From: an uncultured Flavobacteriaceae bacterium
Lineage (GTDB): Bacteria > Bacteroidota > Bacteroidia > Flavobacteriales > Flavobacteriaceae
Assembly (NCBI GenBank): GCA_943787365.1
Contig: CALSMD010000006.1
Location: forward strand, 137,984-201,983
Direction of reading: 5' to 3'
Length of the DNA stretch: 64,000 bases
Shown here piece after piece: positions 17,716-25,820 of this stretch (its first letter is position 1; each line of letters starts with the position of its first letter). The position numbers were made by a program, and so were the translations under genes. The notes below the pieces were generated by a model. It worked only from the letters and a program-made list of their open reading frames with translations. It was not told where the DNA came from and searched no databases.

Positions 17716-19205
17716 TGCTATTAGAAATCATCATAATTTGCGTTTACTCTATTGCGCTCATACTTATATTTATGTATGCTTTAGCCCAATTGAATTTGTT
17801 ATTCAATTATATTAAATCTCAAAAAACCTCAAAAAACAGTCCAGAATTTGATTTCTCCAATGCTGACGAAATTCCTTATGTAACCATTCAACTTCCCGTG
17901 TTTAACGAGATTTATGTGATGGATCGCCTGTTAAAAAATATTGTCCTTCTTGATTATCCAAAAGATAAATTAGAAATCCAGGTTCTTGACGATTCCACAG
18001 ATGAATCTGTAGAGTCCACGGCTATTTTGATTGAAACTTTACAAGAAAAAGGTTTTGATATTCAACACATTCAAAGAACAAACCGTGAGGGTTTCAAAGC
18101 TGGAGCCCTTAAAGAAGGTTTAGTAAATGCAAAAGGGGAATATATTGCCATATTTGATGCCGATTTTTTACCACAAACAGACTGGCTAAAACGTACCATT
18201 CCCTTTTTTAGGGATGAAGCCGTTGGGGTTGTACAAACACGTTGGGGTCATATCAATCGAAATTACTCTGTTCTTACGAGAATACAGGCCTTTGCTTTAG
18301 ATGCTCATTTTACACTTGAACAAGTAGGAAGAAATTCAAAAGGACACTTTATTAACTTTAATGGAACAGCAGGCGTTTGGCGTAAAACTTGTATTATAGA
18401 TGCAGGAAACTGGGAGGGTGATACCTTAACTGAAGATCTTGATTTGAGTTACAGAGCTCAGCTTAAAAATTGGAAATTTAAATACTTAGAAGATGTCGAA
18501 ACACCTGCAGAATTGCCTATAGCCATCAGTGCTGCAAGATCGCAACAGTTCAGATGGAATAAAGGAGGTGCTGAAAATTTTCAAAAGATGATGCGGCGCG
18601 TTTTAAAGAGTAAAAACATTTCTGCCAAGACAAAATTACATAGCTTACTTCATTTACTGAACAGTACCATGTTTTTGAACGTTCTAATTGTTGGTATTCT
18701 AAGCATCCCAATGCTGTATATAAAAAATGAATATGCGCATCTAAAAATGTATTTTTATGTGATGAGCTTTTTTGTAATTAGCACCCTTATTTTCTTTATT
18801 TGCTATTGGTTTATGTACAAAAAATCACATGGCTCAAGTTTAAAAAGCTTTGTGCAATATATTGCTTTGTTCTTTACTTTTTTCTCAATTGCAATGGGCT
18901 TCTCTTTACACAATTCGATTGCTGTTTTAGAAGGTCATTTTGGTAAACGCAGTGATTTTGTACGGACTCCAAAATTTAACATCAAAGCACTTTCTGATAA
19001 TTGGAAAACGAATAAATATCTTAGAAAAAACATCTCTGTAAATGTTATATTTGAAGGCTTATTGATGCTCTATTATGGCTTCGGAATGTACAGTGCATTT
19101 ATCGTAGGCGATCAAGGAGGTGATTTTGGATTGTTCCCATTTCATCTGATGCTATTTTTAGGTTTTGGATTTGTGTTTTTCAAATCGCTATCTTCAAAAT
19201 TTTAA
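17715..19205 (+). CDS. Membrane family 2 glycosyltransferase, cellulose/mannan synthase-like
   Basis: 496 residues. An N-terminal membrane helix (about 1-25); a processive-type GT2 domain with VTIQLPVFNE, VLDDSTDES, IFDADFLP, GDTLTEDLDLSYRAQ (TED) and QQFRWNKGG (the QxxRW hallmark); then four or five membrane helices (about 320-495). TED and QxxRW place it with BcsA-like and beta-mannan/glucomannan synthase-like enzymes, which make and move a glycan across the inner membrane. There is no PilZ domain. It starts inside the previous stop codon (TAATG). In this operon it may extend a sugar chain on the arsenosugar or act in a separate envelope glycan; the substrate is unknown. Confidence 0.87.
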   Translation: MLLEIIIICVYSIALILIFMYALAQLNLLFNYIKSQKTSKNSPEFDFSNADEIPYVTIQLPVFNEIYVMDRLLKNIVLLDYPKDKLEIQVLDDSTDESVESTAILIETLQEKGFDIQHIQRTNREGFKAGALKEGLVNAKGEYIAIFDADFLPQTDWLKRTIPFFRDEAVGVVQTRWGHINRNYSVLTRIQAFALDAHFTLEQVGRNSKGHFINFNGTAGVWRKTCIIDAGNWEGDTLTEDLDLSYRAQLKNWKFKYLEDVETPAELPIAISAARSQQFRWNKGGAENFQKMMRRVLKSKNISAKTKLHSLLHLLNSTMFLNVLIVGILSIPMLYIKNEYAHLKMYFYVMSFFVISTLIFFICYWFMYKKSHGSSLKSFVQYIALFFTFFSIAMGFSLHNSIAVLEGHFGKRSDFVRTPKFNIKALSDNWKTNKYLRKNISVNVIFEGLLMLYYGFGMYSAFIVGDQGGDFGLFPFHLMLFLGFGFVFFKSLSSKF

Positions 19206-19223
19206 CTACTTATCCCCTGACTT

Positions 19224-20561
19224 GTGGAGTTTAATAGGTCAATCTTAAATTCAAAATACACCTTACTTTTTTCTAGTAGCTTAAGTCTTGTTTTGTATGT
19301 TGTATGGGCTTACGATTTGGCACGTTTTGAACATTTCAAACTTTTCACACTATACAGTATTCTATTTGGTTGTTATTACTTGATTTTAAAACAAGTCCAA
19401 TTAAAAGTGCAGTATTTAACCTATTTAGCAATCGGTTTGCGTCTGGTTTTTTTATTTGCCATTCCTAATTTATCTCAAGATTTCTATCGGTTTATATGGG
19501 ATGGAAGGCTCGTAGTATCAGGACTCAACCCCTACCTAACAACTCCAAATGATTTAATGGTTTCCCAACCAGATTTATTTCCACAAATGAAACTACTTTT
19601 TGACGGTATGGGGCCGTTAAGTGCAGGGCATTACTCCAATTACCCCCCTCTACATCAACTCCCATTTATAATGGCCGCAATCTTCGCTAAACACAGTATT
19701 ATAGGATCGGTTGTGCTATTGAGACTCTTATTAATTGGTGCAGATTTTGGCATCCTTATTTTTGGTAAAAAACTACTGAAGAAACTACAACTGCCCACAA
19801 AAAATATCTATTGGTTTATATTAAACCCTTTGGTTATTATTGAACTAACTGGCAACCTTCATTTCGAAGGTTTTATGCTGTTCTTTTTTGTCATGGCACT
19901 GTATTTCATACATGTCAAAAAATGGCATTTGGCTGCCTTTACAATGGCACTATCTATTGCGGTAAAATTAGTACCCCTATTGAGCCTTCCTTTGTTTTTG
20001 AATAAATTAGGCTGGAAAAAAAGCATTCAATTTTACCTCACTATTGGAGGTGTTTTTACCCTGCTCTTTGCTCCCTTTATAAACGGTGATTTTTTTGAAA
20101 ACTACAGAGCAACCATTGGACTATGGTTTTCTAATTTTGAGTTTAATGCGAGTTTTTATTACCTTCTAGATTGGGGGTTAGAAACAACCACAAATCTAAA
20201 ATTGATTCATGGCATGGGCATCATCGTAGTGAGTTTTATAGGATTGCAGATCAGCTATCAATTAATCCAAAATAAAACCAAAACAACAGCACTAATTCTC
20301 ACCGTTTTATGGGTCTTTACGGGTTATTATTTAATCTCTACTACCGTGCACCCGTGGTACATTATAAGCCTATTATTACTCTCCATTTTCACACCCTATA
20401 AGTTTGTACAAGTGTGGAGCTATACTTTGATTTTTAGCTATTTCGCTTACAATCAATTTAGTGTTGATGAAAACGGGTATATGCTCTGTTTAGAATACCT
20501 TCCTGTGTTGAGTTTTTTAGTGTGGGAACTAATTAATAAGAGTAAATTAAAGCATCATTAA
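19224..20561 (+). CDS. Multi-spanning GT-C-type mannosyltransferase-like protein
   Basis: 445 residues starting at GTG 19224, with about ten hydrophobic helices. The first outer loop has SQDFYRFIWDGRLVVSGLNP, the acidic Asp/Arg/Asp pattern of GT-C enzymes that use polyprenyl-phosphate sugars, and later YPPLHQLPF, LNPLVIIELTGNLHFEG and TTVHPWY. This resembles DUF2029/mannosyltransferase families. It lies 18 bases after the synthase-like gene and ends the run; its 3' end overlaps the convergent pseudouridine synthase gene by 15 bases. Likely transfers a sugar on the periplasmic side. Donor and acceptor are not visible in the sequence. Confidence 0.82.
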   Translation: MEFNRSILNSKYTLLFSSSLSLVLYVVWAYDLARFEHFKLFTLYSILFGCYYLILKQVQLKVQYLTYLAIGLRLVFLFAIPNLSQDFYRFIWDGRLVVSGLNPYLTTPNDLMVSQPDLFPQMKLLFDGMGPLSAGHYSNYPPLHQLPFIMAAIFAKHSIIGSVVLLRLLLIGADFGILIFGKKLLKKLQLPTKNIYWFILNPLVIIELTGNLHFEGFMLFFFVMALYFIHVKKWHLAAFTMALSIAVKLVPLLSLPLFLNKLGWKKSIQFYLTIGGVFTLLFAPFINGDFFENYRATIGLWFSNFEFNASFYYLLDWGLETTTNLKLIHGMGIIVVSFIGLQISYQLIQNKTKTTALILTVLWVFTGYYLISTTVHPWYIISLLLLSIFTPYKFVQVWSYTLIFSYFAYNQFSVDENGYMLCLEYLPVLSFLVWELINKSKLKHH

Positions 20562-21386
20562 ATTACTTATCTCCTGCTCTGTAAGGTGTTTCCAGTGACC
20601 TCTTGGCAAGTCTTTTTTTGTAAGAGGTCCAATAGATACACAGTCCATTTTAACAATCTCATATTTAAAGTGATCAAAAATCAATCTCAAAATGGTGTTG
20701 CCCGTATTTTTTATTTGAAGCCCAATTTCATTTTTAGACACACCTTCTATATAACTAATGGCCTCAACGGAAACTAGCTTTCCTTGATGTTTAAAACCTT
20801 CTTGAATACTTTTTAGATGTTCAAACTTCAAAGACTTATCTAATTCTATATGGAACAAACGCGTCACCCCATGTTTAGAATTCGTGAACTTGGCATGCAG
20901 TTGTTCATCATTTGTAAATAGAATCAACCCGAGAGAATTTCTTCCAAGACGTCCTATAGGTCTAATTTTTGCATCAGTCGCATTGGCAACTAAGTCCATC
21001 ACCGTTCGGCCTTTACCTTCACTGGTCGTTGTCGCAAAACCTTTGGGTTTATTTAATAGAACATACGCTTTTTTCTCAGGATTGATACGTGCACCATCAA
21101 AACGAACCTCATCTTCCAAACGAACCTTATACCCCATTTCGGTAACAACCTTTCCGTTGACCATGACACTCCCAATACTGATATGCATATCTGCTTCACG
21201 GCGTGAACACATTCCAGAATTTGAAATGTATTTATTTAAACGAATTTCATCGGAATTGGAATTTGCCTTTAGTTTTGGTTTTGAAAGCGTTGTCTTTTTC
21301 TTTGTATAAGACGTTTCAGGCCCCTTCAATTTTGAGGGTCTAGACTTTCCTATACGTTTATCTGAGTTTTTGTTCGCTTTTGCCAT
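20547..21386 (-). CDS. RluB/RluF-type pseudouridine synthase paralogue lacking the catalytic Asp
   Basis: 279 residues from the ATG at 21386, chosen because a TAnnTTTG promoter lies at 21400-21407; an ATG at 21413 would sit upstream of it. A basic N-terminal tail (1-45) precedes an S4 RNA-binding domain (about 48-95; IRLNKYISNSGMCSRREADM) and the RsuA-family fold (LNKPKGFATTT, RPIGRLG, LILFTNDEQL). The invariant catalytic Asp of GRLD is Gly148 (codon GGA at 20943-20945), and the later GRNRxVRR stretch reads NTGNTILRLIF. Fold and RNA-binding parts are intact, but the enzyme is predicted to be inactive as a pseudouridine synthase. It may still bind rRNA. Coding is uninterrupted, so it is not an obvious pseudogene. 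Confidence 0.85.
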   Translation of the reverse strand: MAKANKNSDKRIGKSRPSKLKGPETSYTKKKTTLSKPKLKANSNSDEIRLNKYISNSGMCSRREADMHISIGSVMVNGKVVTEMGYKVRLEDEVRFDGARINPEKKAYVLLNKPKGFATTTSEGKGRTVMDLVANATDAKIRPIGRLGRNSLGLILFTNDEQLHAKFTNSKHGVTRLFHIELDKSLKFEHLKSIQEGFKHQGKLVSVEAISYIEGVSKNEIGLQIKNTGNTILRLIFDHFKYEIVKMDCVSIGPLTKKDLPRGHWKHLTEQEISNLMML

Positions 21387-21399
21387 GATTAATTTTTTG

Positions 21400-21407
21400 C
21401 AAATGTA
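21400..21407 (-). promoter_or_regulatory. Promoter -7 element for the RluF-like gene
   Basis: TACATTTG on the minus strand fits TAnnTTTG and lies 14 bases upstream of the chosen ATG, which supports that start. Confidence 0.6.
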
Positions 21408-21441
21408 ACGCATTCATAGGCAATGTTTGTTATTTTTTTAG

Positions 21442-22350
21442 TTATAATAACTTTGACAGAATGAGCATTGGGTTTAATAAAATAATACTAAAAACCCCTA
21501 ACAAAATAAGCAATTTTAATAGATTATGAATGTGTACGTACTGACGTTGATTTTTTGCTAGAAATACAAGAATAGTAACAATACAAAGCAAGCTCACACT
21601 CCCATAAAAGAAATAGTCCATCCTCCCTAAATCATAGCTTTTCACCAAGTATCCTGTGACTAAAATATTAACCGTAACTAAAACTACGATCATAATTTTA
21701 GCAATTTTTTCTCCGTAAACAACGGGGATTGTTTTATATTCTAAGGAAAAATCACCTTTTAAATTTTCCAAGTCTTTTACCAGTTCTCGCATCGATAAAA
21801 TTAAAAACAAATAAAATCCAAAAATAAATATCAATCCACTGTAGTTTTTATAATACAGAAAGATTGCAAAAAAAGGAGTGATGGTTAAAATTGCTGAAAC
21901 CAAATTCCCGATAATGGGCATTTTCTTTATTTTATGTGAATAAAACCAGATTGCAAAAATATAAATTGAAAAGAATAAAACAGATCGAAATGACACATAA
22001 CTAGCAATGACAACAACAATAAAATTAATTATAAAATAGAGAATTAACTTTGTATTTTGACTTACGTATTGCTCTAAAGTTGATTTATGAGGGCGGTTGA
22101 TACTGTCTTTTTCACTGTCGTAAAAATTATTAATAATATAGCCAGAAGCAATGGCGCCTACTGTTGCTAAAATCAATGCAAAAAGAGAGCGATCCAACAA
22201 AATTTGAGAGAGTGATTGCGAGGGAGGTGCCATAATAAAAATAGCTGTAATGTATTGTGCAATAACTATGAGCACCAGATTAAAACCTCTTACAACTACA
22301 AACATGCTAAATAATTTTAACATCATCTGTTTTTGAGCTGGCGTAAACAT
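21442..22350 (-). CDS. UbiA-family prenyltransferase (geranylgeranylglycerol-phosphate type)
   Basis: 302 residues with about eight or nine membrane helices. The two Asp-rich sites of the UbiA superfamily are NNFYDSEKDSINRP (74-86) and VKDLENLKGDF (191-201), which bind the prenyl diphosphate through Mg. Flavobacterial members are usually annotated as geranylgeranylglycerol-phosphate geranylgeranyltransferase-like; the true acceptor may be a quinone ring or another small molecule. It starts 9 bases after mevalonate kinase, so isoprenoid supply and use are linked. An alternative start at 22326 (MMLKLF) is possible. Confidence 0.88.
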   Translation of the reverse strand: MFTPAQKQMMLKLFSMFVVVRGFNLVLIVIAQYITAIFIMAPPSQSLSQILLDRSLFALILATVGAIASGYIINNFYDSEKDSINRPHKSTLEQYVSQNTKLILYFIINFIVVVIASYVSFRSVLFFSIYIFAIWFYSHKIKKMPIIGNLVSAILTITPFFAIFLYYKNYSGLIFIFGFYLFLILSMRELVKDLENLKGDFSLEYKTIPVVYGEKIAKIMIVVLVTVNILVTGYLVKSYDLGRMDYFFYGSVSLLCIVTILVFLAKNQRQYVHIHNLLKLLILLGVFSIILLNPMLILSKLL

Positions 22351-22359
22351 AATAAGGGT

Positions 22360-23289
22360 TTAGAAGTTATAAACGACTTCTAGTTTGTGATCGATAAGTG
22401 CTTTTTGAGCGGCCTGAAAATCTTCAGTGAACCCAAGAATATACCCGCCACCGCCAGATCCGCAAAGTTTTAAATAATAGGCATTTGATTCAATACCCGC
22501 TTTCCAAATAGAATGAAACTTCTTAGGAATCATGGGTTTAAAATGATTTAAAACGACTTTAGAAAGTTGTTTGGTATTTCTAAAAAGGGAATTAACATCT
22601 CCTTTTAAAAAATCTTCAACACAAGCATCAGTGTGTTTGATGAATTGATTTTTAAGCATTGTTCTGAAACCTTCTTGCTTCATTTTTTCCATAAAAATAC
22701 TTACCATTGGAGCAGTTTCCCCAATAATACCGCTATCTAAAAGAAAGACTGCACCTTTCCCATTGGCATTTTGAGAAGGAATTCCTGTTGCTTCAATATT
22801 GTCTTTGGAATTTATAAGAATCGGAATACTTAAATAGCTGTTTAACGGATCTAAACCTGATGATTTTCCATGAAAAAAAGATTCCATTTTCGAAAAAATA
22901 GCTTTTAGTTTTAATAACTTTTCGCGCGTAAGATTTTCTAAAACGGTGATTTTGTCTTGGGCATATTTATCATACAAGGCAGCAACCAATGCACCACTAC
23001 TTCCTACCCCATACCCTTGGGGTATAGAGGAATCAAAATACATTCCAGCAGTGATGTCTTTTTCAAGCTGAACCAAATCAAACACTACTAATTCAGTATC
23101 AATATCAGAAAGATGCTGATGAAATTTATTTAAATTAAGGTTCGAATCTACTGCGGATGGACTTGTGTTTTCATCCATTTTCAAAGCACCCTTATAAAAA
23201 TTATAAGGAATGGAAAGTCCTTTAGAATCTTTGATGATCCCATACTCCCCAAAGAGTAAAATTTTAGAATAAAAAAGTGGTCCTTTCAT
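22360..23289 (-). CDS. mvk: Mevalonate kinase (GHMP family)
   Basis: 309 residues. N-terminal SKILLFGEYGI, the GHMP ATP loop PQGYGVGSSGALVAAL (90-105), HGKSSGLDPLNSYL (substrate/catalytic Asp region) and the C-terminal glycine motif CGSGGGGYILGF. It phosphorylates mevalonate to 5-phosphomevalonate in the cytoplasm. The divergence from textbook mevalonate kinases is typical of Bacteroidota, and the assignment rests on fold motifs plus adjacency to diphosphomevalonate decarboxylase. The gap to that gene is 27 bases and contains a TAnnTTTG element (23307-23314). Confidence 0.87.
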   Translation of the reverse strand: MKGPLFYSKILLFGEYGIIKDSKGLSIPYNFYKGALKMDENTSPSAVDSNLNLNKFHQHLSDIDTELVVFDLVQLEKDITAGMYFDSSIPQGYGVGSSGALVAALYDKYAQDKITVLENLTREKLLKLKAIFSKMESFFHGKSSGLDPLNSYLSIPILINSKDNIEATGIPSQNANGKGAVFLLDSGIIGETAPMVSIFMEKMKQEGFRTMLKNQFIKHTDACVEDFLKGDVNSLFRNTKQLSKVVLNHFKPMIPKKFHSIWKAGIESNAYYLKLCGSGGGGYILGFTEDFQAAQKALIDHKLEVVYNF

Positions 23290-23306
23290 TGGATTGACTT
23301 AGAGTT

Positions 23307-23314
23307 CAAATATA
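23307..23314 (-). promoter_or_regulatory. Possible internal promoter before mevalonate kinase
   Basis: TATATTTG on the minus strand, in the short gap between the decarboxylase and kinase genes, 18 bases before the kinase start. It matches the Bacteroidetes -7 consensus but may be chance in an AT-rich gap. Confidence 0.45.
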
Positions 23315-23316
23315 CA

Positions 23317-24399
23317 TTAATTTTTTATTGGTTGTGCACCTTGTCCTAACTTGTCTTCAATAAAATGCCCATTTTGACAATGTACTGCCAGTTCTGTTTT
23401 AATAAATTCTTGAATTTCTTTCGCTTCAGCCTCTGGAAATAACACATGAACATTGGCCCCCGCATCAAGAGTAAAACAAATATGAAGTCCTGTTTGTGCT
23501 CTAAATGCCCAAATTTTATTTATGATTTCTAAAGTATTAGGTTTCATTAATATGAAATACGGATCGCTACTCATCATCATGGCATGCAGTGTGAGTGCTT
23601 CACTTTCTACAATGCGAATGAATGTGCTTAAATCTCCCGATTTTAAAACGGAAATTAAGGCGTCTAAATTGGAATGTGCTTGTGTAAAACGTTGCTCTGC
23701 AAAAGGATGGTTGTGCATCAAATTATGACCCACAGTACTGCTTACCTGTTTCTCTCCTTTATCAACTAAAAGAATTGTATCATGATAGTTTGTAAAATTT
23801 TGATGGACTTCATACGGGTATTTAATTCCTAATAAATCTGAGCTGCCCTCAATATTGGCATGCGTACCCCAAACAACTAAATTGCCTTCAATACTTCGGC
23901 AGGCACTTCCAGATCCCAACCGGGCTAAAAAGGAGGCTTTCTTATTGAAAAATTCTTTTGACATATCTGGGTTTAATTGCTGTTCAACTTGCATTAAACA
24001 CAACGCTAAAGCACTCATCCCTGATGCCGAAGAGGCAATCCCTGAACTGTGTGGAAACGTATTTGACGTTTCTATAACAAAATGGTATGTTCGTAAAAAA
24101 GGGAGATACACTTCAATCCGATTAAAAAATTGTTCAATTTTCGGTTTAAAATCTTCCTCTAAGACGCCCTCTAAAAACACCTCAAAAGAGAACCCTTCTG
24201 AAGTCTTTTTTTCAAACTTAAGAGAGGTCGTTGTTTTACAGTTGTCTAACGTAAAACTAATGGATGGGTTGGCGGGGATTTGATGTGCTTTTTTACCCCA
24301 ATACTTGACCAGAGCAATATTACTCGGAGCACTGTAAGCAGCCGCACCACGCTCTAAAAGTTGCTTATAAGGTTTTGGAATGAATTCGTTTACAATCAT
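23317..24399 (-). CDS. mvaD: Diphosphomevalonate decarboxylase
   Basis: 360 residues. SNIALVKYWGKK (26-37) is the characteristic substrate-binding motif, SGIASSASGMSALA (119-132) the ATP loop, then a conserved GSGSACRSIEG and a C-terminal CFTLDAGANVHVLFP. The enzyme converts mevalonate 5-diphosphate to isopentenyl diphosphate with ATP. It is the first gene of the mevalonate operon (mvaD, mvk, UbiA transferase), with a promoter at 24417-24424. Presence of this pathway rather than the DXP route is typical of Flavobacteriia. Confidence 0.94.
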   Translation of the reverse strand: MIVNEFIPKPYKQLLERGAAAYSAPSNIALVKYWGKKAHQIPANPSISFTLDNCKTTTSLKFEKKTSEGFSFEVFLEGVLEEDFKPKIEQFFNRIEVYLPFLRTYHFVIETSNTFPHSSGIASSASGMSALALCLMQVEQQLNPDMSKEFFNKKASFLARLGSGSACRSIEGNLVVWGTHANIEGSSDLLGIKYPYEVHQNFTNYHDTILLVDKGEKQVSSTVGHNLMHNHPFAEQRFTQAHSNLDALISVLKSGDLSTFIRIVESEALTLHAMMMSSDPYFILMKPNTLEIINKIWAFRAQTGLHICFTLDAGANVHVLFPEAEAKEIQEFIKTELAVHCQNGHFIEDKLGQGAQPIKN

Positions 24400-24416
24400 A
24401 AAATTGGCATGAATGA

Positions 24417-24424
24417 CAAAGATA
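24417..24424 (-). promoter_or_regulatory. Promoter -7 element for the mevalonate operon
   Basis: TATCTTTG on the minus strand, 18 bases before the mvaD start, in a 47-base gap. Confidence 0.65.
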
Positions 24425-24446
24425 CTAACTTCCCTTTATTTATTTG

Positions 24447-25658
24447 TTATTTAGATAAGTGTTGTGACGCAATAAAAGCACTTGTCCAAGCATTTTGAAA
24501 ATTAAAACCGCCGGTGACTGCATCTATATTTAAGACTTCTCCAGCAAAAAACAGGTTTTTAAACTGTTTGCTTTCAAAGGTTTTAAAATTGACACCCTTC
24601 AATTCCACACCACCTGCGGTGACAAATTCTTCTTTAAACGTACTTTTTCCATCCACAGTAAATACAGCTTCTGTAAGTTGACTGGCTATTTTTTGCAGTT
24701 GTTGTTTATTGACCTCAGCCCAACGAAGATCGTCAGGAATTTCTGAAGCAATCACCAATTGTTCCCACAAACGTCTTGGAAGCTCAAATTGAGATGTTTT
24801 TAAAATTGTTTTTTTTGGGAATGCTGTTTTAATTTCTAATAAACGTTCCAAACAATCTGAAAATTCTTGTTTGATAAAGTTAACTTTAATCTGAAACTTA
24901 TACTCTCTTTCTGCCAATTCCAAAGCACCATAAGCGGATAGCTTTAGAATGGAAGGCGCACTCAACCCCCCATGAGTTACAAGTAACGGCCCTTCAGATT
25001 GTAACGTGCTATTCACTACTGAGATGTGGACATCTGCCGCGACTACACCTGGAATAGATTTAAGACGCGGATCTTTAATATTAAAGGTAAACAAAGAAGG
25101 AACTGGAGAAATGACTTGGTGGCCAAGCGATTCTAATAGTTTCCAAATTTTTGGATTACTACCCGTCGCAATTAACAGTTTTGGAGCGCTAAAAATTCCT
25201 TTTGTAGTATTTAATTCCCAAGTGTCATTTTCGTGTTTAATTTCTTGTACTGAGTGATTTAACAACACTTCAATATGACGTGTTTTAACTTCTTCTAAGA
25301 AGCAATCGATAATGGTTTGTGAGGAGTTTGAAACAGGAAACACACGCCCATCGTCTTCAATTTTTAAGGGGACACCGCGATCTTCAAACCATTGCATAGT
25401 ATCGCCAGTCATGTAGTTGTGAAAAGGACCTCGTAACTCTTTTTCACCTCTAGGATAATTTAAGACCAATTCATCAGGTATAAATTCGGCATGGGTTACA
25501 TTACAACGTCCACCTCCTGAAATTTTAACTTTAGAAAGCACGTTAGCACCTCGCTCTAAAATAGCTATTTTTAAATTTGGATTCTGAGTTGCTGTATTGA
25601 TTGCCGCAAAAAAACCTGCGGCACCTCCGCCTACAATTAAAACATCGTAATTATTCAC
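24447..25658 (-). CDS. BaiN/YhiN-family flavoprotein (NAD(P)/FAD-dependent oxidoreductase)
   Basis: 403 residues. An N-terminal Rossmann motif VLIVGGGAAGFFAAI (6-20), the family-typical VKISGGGRCNVTH (near 43-55), LIATGSNPKIW in the middle, and the C-terminal FAD motif LFFAGEVLNIDAVTGGFNF (about 370-388). These HI0933-like flavoproteins have mostly unknown physiological substrates; BaiN acts on bile-acid intermediates in gut bacteria, which is unlikely here. A TACTTTTG element at 25663-25670 would give an almost leaderless transcript. It stands alone between the mevalonate operon and a lipoprotein gene. Confidence 0.88.
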   Translation of the reverse strand: MNNYDVLIVGGGAAGFFAAINTATQNPNLKIAILERGANVLSKVKISGGGRCNVTHAEFIPDELVLNYPRGEKELRGPFHNYMTGDTMQWFEDRGVPLKIEDDGRVFPVSNSSQTIIDCFLEEVKTRHIEVLLNHSVQEIKHENDTWELNTTKGIFSAPKLLIATGSNPKIWKLLESLGHQVISPVPSLFTFNIKDPRLKSIPGVVAADVHISVVNSTLQSEGPLLVTHGGLSAPSILKLSAYGALELAEREYKFQIKVNFIKQEFSDCLERLLEIKTAFPKKTILKTSQFELPRRLWEQLVIASEIPDDLRWAEVNKQQLQKIASQLTEAVFTVDGKSTFKEEFVTAGGVELKGVNFKTFESKQFKNLFFAGEVLNIDAVTGGFNFQNAWTSAFIASQHLSK

Positions 25659-25662
25659 ACTG

Positions 25663-25670
25663 CAAAAGTA
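25663..25670 (-). promoter_or_regulatory. Promoter -7 element for the BaiN-like gene
   Basis: TACTTTTG on the minus strand fits TAnnTTTG only 5 bases before the start codon, so the transcript would be nearly leaderless. Confidence 0.45.
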
Positions 25671-25675
25671 TAAAC

Positions 25676-25710
25676 TAAAGCGGGATTTCCATTACAGAAA
25701 GCCCGCTTTA
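25676..25710 (-). terminator. Inverted repeat, probable terminator of the lipoprotein gene
   Basis: A perfect 9-bp stem TAAAGCGGG / CCCGCTTTA with a 17-nt loop, just after the minus-strand lipoprotein gene. It has no strong T-run, so termination activity is uncertain. Confidence 0.45.
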
Positions 25711-25820
25711 TATAAACTTAACAAATACTGATGCTAAACACCACTATTAAAAAATTATCGAAGTAGTTTATGGGAGTGAAAAAGTGATTGATGTACTAGT
25801 ACCAAATTGACCTCCTTGAG

